Below, one piece after another: positions 61,684 through 64,000 of a DNA stretch of 64,000 bases. A model generated the notes under the pieces. The model had not been told where the DNA came from, did no database searches, and worked only from the letters and a program-made list of their open reading frames with translations. Source of the DNA: Nocardiopsis gilva YIM 90087. Its GTDB lineage: Bacteria; Actinomycetota; Actinomycetes; Streptosporangiales; Streptosporangiaceae. How positions within the stretch are numbered: position 1 is the stretch's first letter; every line of letters starts with the position of its first letter. The translations under genes and the position numbers were made by a program. The DNA is taken from the NCBI RefSeq assembly GCF_002263495.1, contig NZ_CP022753.1, forward strand, positions 1,922,001-1,986,000, given 5' to 3'.

Positions 61684-63750
61684 TCAGCCGGTGATGCTCT
61701 CGTCGCCGTTCTCGATGTGGCCGACGAGACGGCGCGCGAAACCGTCGTCCTCTGCCAGCGTGACTTCCAGGTCGTACCAGCCGTGACTGTCCTTGGTCGG
61801 CCACACCACGGTGTGTTGGGAAGAGGGCCGTACGGTGAGCGTCTGCTCAGGCTGCTCCGCGTAGGCCTTCGCCTGAACGGTGAACGTTAGTGATCGCGAT
61901 CCGTTGTTAGCGATCCGAAGGTGCAGTTTGCGTGGGGTCGGCTTGATCTCCGTGCTGACCTCGGCCGCGTGCGAGGCACCCTCCGCGACCGATCCCGCGA
62001 ACTCGCGGCGGAAGCCGTTGGGGCCGGTGAGAGCGAGGTGATAGTCGCCGTCGACCGGGATACGCGCTGTGGTCTCCCCTGACACGTCGAAGTGGCGCGG
62101 GCGCGGCAACTCGTCACCGTACGGGAACAGGATGAGGTGGACGCTCTCGGTGCCCTGGTTCCGCAGCGTCAGCTCTACCTCCCCGTCCACCGCCCGGGCG
62201 AACGCGTCGGGCTGGTAGGGCAGTGCACGGGCCGGGCGCGTCCCCGGTTCCTGGTCGGGCATCCGCTGCTCGCGCGGTGGTTTCGGCTTCCATCGGCCGT
62301 CGAAGGGCGGGACCTCCCCCGGCGCGGTTGGCCGCGGTGCCGCACTAGCCCCGCTGAAGTCGAACACCGACGTCAAGTCGCCGGAGACCGTGCGCCTCCA
62401 GGCACTGATGTCCGGTGCCTTCACACCGAACCGCTTCTCCAGGAACCGCACCGACGCGGTGTGGTCGAACACCTGGGAGTTGACGTACCCGCCGACCGTC
62501 CACGGCGAGACCACGATCATCGGCACCCGCATGCCGAGCCCGATCGGATCCCCGGCATAGAACTCATCGTCCACGCCCTCCGGGGGAGCCGGTGGCGGCA
62601 TGTGGTCGAAGAAGCCGTCGTTCTCGTCGTAGTTGATGAACAGCACCGTCGAGTCCCACACCTCAGGGTTCGACGCGATCGCGTCCAGCACCTGGTAGGT
62701 GATGTTCGCGCTCTGGATCGGTGACGACGCCGAGGGGTGCTCGGAGTCGGCGGCCGACGGGACGATGTAGGACACCCGCGGCAGCTTCCCCGTCTCGACA
62801 TCGTCGCGGAACGCCGCCGCCGTCCGGCCGGTGGGGTGGCGTCGCAACGCCCGCTCGAACAGACGCCGCTCGTGGTCGCTGAGCTGGGCGACCCCCTCGT
62901 CCAGGCGCGCCTCCATCCGCTCACGCTCCTCCGGCGTCGCCTTGCTCAGCGCCTCGTAGTAGTAGACCATCGCCGGGTAGTCGCCCTGGAGCGCCTTGAC
63001 CGCGATGTCCTTGAACGTCGCGTAGAACTCCAGCTGGTTGTCGGTGAAGTTGTCCCACTCTTGGTAGACGTTCCAGCTCACCCCGGCCTGCTCCAGCAGC
63101 TCCGCGCACGTCACCCAGTCGTATCCCGGGTGCCTGTCCTCCGCGTAGGCGTCGTTGCCGACCGCGCGACGCCGCGTACCCGGCTCGTGTCCCGTGTACC
63201 CGGTGAAGTGGTAGTTGCGGTTGGGGCTGGTGGACGACAGCACCGAGCAGAAGTAGTGGTCGCAGATGGTGAAGGTGTCCGCCAGCTCGTACTGGAACGG
63301 AATGTCCTGTCGCTCGTAGTAGGTCATCGTGGCGGCGCCCTTCGCCGGGACCCACCCGTCGTGCCAGCCGTCGCCGCGCGCCCGCTGTCCGTCGGTCCAG
63401 TAGTGCGGCAGCGCCCCGATGTACTGCAGGTTCTTCTTCACCAGGTCCGCGGCGTCCCGGACCGGGAACGGCAGCACGGTCCTGCCCCAGCCGGCCGGCT
63501 GTTCGAAGACGCTTCCGCCGTCGGGCAGTTCGATGGCGTTGCGGTCGCCGAATCCCCGTACGCCTTTCAGCGCACCGAAGTAGTGGTCGAAGGAACGGTT
63601 CTCCTGCATGAGGAAGACGACGTGCTCGACAGCCTCCAGGCCGCCGGGGCGGATTGGGCGGGCGAGGGCGGTGTGCACGGACGGGGGCAGGAGGGAGGCG
63701 GCGAGCGTACCCGCGCCTATGGTGAGGAAACGCTGGCGGGAGAGGGTCAT
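61684..63750 (-). CDS. Phosphocholine-specific phospholipase C
   Basis: 688 aa, secreted; it cleaves phosphatidylcholine or sphingomyelin to phosphocholine. The start at 63750 (MTLSRQRFLTIGAGTLAASLLPPSVHTALA) gives a Tat-like signal with the second arginine replaced (SRQRFL rather than SRRxFL). The phosphoesterase domain begins with VEHVVFLMQENRSFDHYFG and continues with FTICDHYFCSVLSSTSPNRNY, FINYDENDGFFDHM, and GMRVPMIVVSPWT.GGYVNSQVFDHTS-like sequence up to FLEKRFG. Two C-terminal beta domains (DUF756-type) follow, near 500-590 and 600-688. A longer frame to 63879 is dismissed because the signal peptide would be buried. Confidence 0.94.
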   Translation of the reverse strand: MTLSRQRFLTIGAGTLAASLLPPSVHTALARPIRPGGLEAVEHVVFLMQENRSFDHYFGALKGVRGFGDRNAIELPDGGSVFEQPAGWGRTVLPFPVRDAADLVKKNLQYIGALPHYWTDGQRARGDGWHDGWVPAKGAATMTYYERQDIPFQYELADTFTICDHYFCSVLSSTSPNRNYHFTGYTGHEPGTRRRAVGNDAYAEDRHPGYDWVTCAELLEQAGVSWNVYQEWDNFTDNQLEFYATFKDIAVKALQGDYPAMVYYYEALSKATPEERERMEARLDEGVAQLSDHERRLFERALRRHPTGRTAAAFRDDVETGKLPRVSYIVPSAADSEHPSASSPIQSANITYQVLDAIASNPEVWDSTVLFINYDENDGFFDHMPPPAPPEGVDDEFYAGDPIGLGMRVPMIVVSPWTVGGYVNSQVFDHTASVRFLEKRFGVKAPDISAWRRTVSGDLTSVFDFSGASAAPRPTAPGEVPPFDGRWKPKPPREQRMPDQEPGTRPARALPYQPDAFARAVDGEVELTLRNQGTESVHLILFPYGDELPRPRHFDVSGETTARIPVDGDYHLALTGPNGFRREFAGSVAEGASHAAEVSTEIKPTPRKLHLRIANNGSRSLTFTVQAKAYAEQPEQTLTVRPSSQHTVVWPTKDSHGWYDLEVTLAEDDGFARRLVGHIENGDESITG

Positions 63751-63963
63751 GGCCGCTGTTATAGGCGGCAGGGCGGGCCGGGTTCTGACCTCGGGCTGAA
63801 CGGGGGCGGTATCCCGGCTTACGTGTGGTTTGCGCGGCCGCGGCGGATGATCGACTGTGGTGCGGAATCCCGTTTCCACCTGAGGGGAGGGGAGAATAGG
63901 AGCGGTGATGACGTCCGCTTATGGTTCCCATTCGTCGAGGTCCGGTCGCGCCGAGGAGGTCTC

Positions 63964-64000
63964 GTGACGGATCCGTACGGATATATTCCCATCGTGATCC
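63964..64000 (+). CDS. 5' end of an unidentified gene (runs off the window)
   Basis: GAGGAGGT (63953-63960) lies 3 nt before GTG 63964, which opens MTDPYGYIPIVI and continues past the right edge. The Shine-Dalgarno and open frame support a start. Twelve codons are too few to identify the product. Confidence 0.5.
   Translation, partial: MTDPYGYIPIVI

Noticed and set aside
1-64000. tRNA, rRNA, integrase, transposase and attachment sites
   Set aside because: None could be identified by eye on either strand; island edges are therefore not marked by a visible attachment site.

Overview
The window is high-GC DNA (about 70% G+C by eye, with strong GC3 bias, many GTG/TTG starts and short 1-4 nt gene overlaps) from an actinomycete. 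The GerW/YtfJ protein, the XRE-DUF397 and HATPase regulator set, the NB-ARC ATPase and the prokaryotic phospholipase A2 fit a filamentous actinobacterium. A Nocardiopsis- or Streptomonospora-like host is my guess, not shown. No rRNA, tRNA, transposase, integrase or CRISPR array was seen.

Layout. 1-20.4 kb is mostly housekeeping or accessory metabolism. It holds the 3' part of a degenerate SF1 helicase, a Nei/Fpg glycosylase, DUF1918, a secreted phospholipase A2, a complete oligopeptide/dipeptide ABC importer (4.8-10.7 kb), GerW-like and membrane proteins, threonine aldolase, a PTS-type dihydroxyacetone kinase (dhaK-dhaL, with divergent dhaM), two drug-efflux MFS transporters, a MarR regulator and a MazG-like pyrophosphohydrolase. 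20.8-54.4 kb reads as a dense defence island. In order it holds a DUF262-HNH (GmrSD-like) protein; an EACC1 protein translationally coupled to a caspase-helicase fusion; a four-gene minus-strand operon (SNF2 helicase, large adenine methyltransferase, 2,231-aa DUF1998 helicase with nuclease-like domains, RelE-UvrD helicase); a Ser/Thr kinase; a HEPN-EVE-like protein; an XRE/DUF397/HATPase regulatory cluster; a DprA-phosphoribosyltransferase pair behind an SOS-box-like palindrome; and HerA-NurA. 54.4-64 kb holds an MFS pump with divergent ArsR regulator and perfect operator, an NB-ARC/TPR ATPase, a GNAT acetyltransferase, a GT-B-like protein, an 8-bp tandem repeat array, and a phosphocholine-specific phospholipase C.

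How the genes may work together. The 27-44 kb operon combines a DISARM class 1-like SNF2 helicase and adenine methyltransferase with a Druantia DruE / DISARM DrmA-DrmB-like helicase. It lacks a separate DrmC phospholipase-D nuclease and instead carries restriction-fold domains inside the helicase. I read it as a chimeric modification-plus-interference system. EACC1-caspase-helicase looks like a sensor-protease conflict system. Its helicase has a second, motif-dead paralogue at the left edge of the window. The main dispersed non-coding structure is a family of three long palindromes built on CCGTTGATCTCGG. Family calls rest on motifs read by eye; no database search was run.
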